From Flavobacteriaceae bacterium (GTDB lineage Bacteria; Bacteroidota; Bacteroidia; Flavobacteriales; Flavobacteriaceae), in the NCBI GenBank assembly GCA_029248885.1, contig JAQWIL010000017.1:62001-126000 (forward strand): 64,000 nucleotides of DNA, written 5' to 3'; not shown here. Below are more model-generated notes on this DNA. The model was not told where the DNA came from. It did not search any database and was given only the letters and a program-made list of their open reading frames with translations. Positions within the stretch are counted from its first letter, which is position 1.

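Larger units (their letters stand above)
44060..64000 (+). repeat. Stalk: about 48 uninterrupted DUF11-like repeats
   Basis: From 44,090 to 63,780 the N-TGN landmark recurs with a period of about 370-480 bp, mostly near 405-430, with no guest module. Each unit reads xVTK, GDTITYTIxVxNTGNVTL, a DxLTDG strand, LxVGETxTYTATYxI, the SGxVxNTxTVTA strand and an acidic linker. The block is cut by the window edge in mid-unit. Confidence 0.88.

Noticed and set aside
26999-64000. CRISPR-like array suggested by regular repeats
   Set aside because: The repeats are 370-560 bp, encode protein in one frame and vary gradually. There are no short identical repeats with unique spacers and no cas genes.
26999-64000. 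Assembly artefact producing an artificially long frame
   Set aside because: The frame stays in phase through many non-identical units, and the guest modules are each different. Only the 51.5-57.1 kb block is similar enough to be at risk of mis-assembly.

Overview
The window looks like chromosomal DNA of a marine-type member of the Bacteroidota, most likely Flavobacteriia. The reasons are AT-rich leaders without Shine-Dalgarno sequences, -7 elements of the TAnnTTTG type, a C-terminal type IX secretion (T9SS) sorting domain, an ECF sigma/anti-sigma pair with a small exported partner, and Mg-type HemB inside a compact hem cluster. No rRNA, tRNA, insertion sequence or CRISPR array was recognised.

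Region 1 (1-9,801, minus strand) is a long run of close or overlapping genes. It contains hemA-hemC-hemD-hemE-hemF-hemB, then a serine hydrolase, a DEDD exonuclease, a fused ABC ATPase and a small membrane protein. Region 2 (9,900-14,663, plus strand) continues tetrapyrrole synthesis. An AraC-type regulator is followed by hemH (ferrochelatase) and a HemJ-type protoporphyrinogen oxidase, then a NtrY-like histidine kinase and an enoyl-CoA hydratase, the last three coupled by 1-4 base junctions. With hemA-F and B, this covers glutamyl-tRNA to protoheme except for hemL, which is not in the window.

Region 3 (14,660-26,543) is mixed. It holds an acyltransferase, bacilliredoxin, an ASCH protein, PhzF, a secreted VCBS-repeat protein with a single-base frameshift, and a FAD-linked oxidase. 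It also holds an outer-membrane-like protein, a sigma/anti-sigma/LTxxQ-protein operon, a beta-carbonic anhydrase, a PhoD-like phosphatase, and two exported proteins sharing an NTF2-like domain. A 52-codon ORF ending in its own terminator lies between the last two.

Region 4 (26,999-64,000) is one reading frame. It has no stop at any point where I checked the frame and is still open at the window edge: at least 12,334 codons, well over 1.2 MDa. It begins with a signal peptide and a cupredoxin-like domain carrying a complete type-1-copper ligand set. About 68 DUF11-like beta-sandwich repeats follow. In the first 17 kb the repeats are interrupted by guest modules: a degenerate second cupredoxin-like domain, thrombospondin-3-like calcium loops, carbohydrate-binding-like sandwiches, C-type-lectin-like domains and a FISUMP domain. 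Most guests sit in one of two equivalent loops of the host repeat. From 44 kb on it is almost pure stalk, with a recent 2.8-kb, seven-repeat duplication. The simplest reading is a giant surface adhesin with a binding head near the N-terminus and a long calcium-stiffened stalk, anchored or sorted by a C-terminus outside the window. That reading is inference; the frame, motifs and repeats are seen directly.
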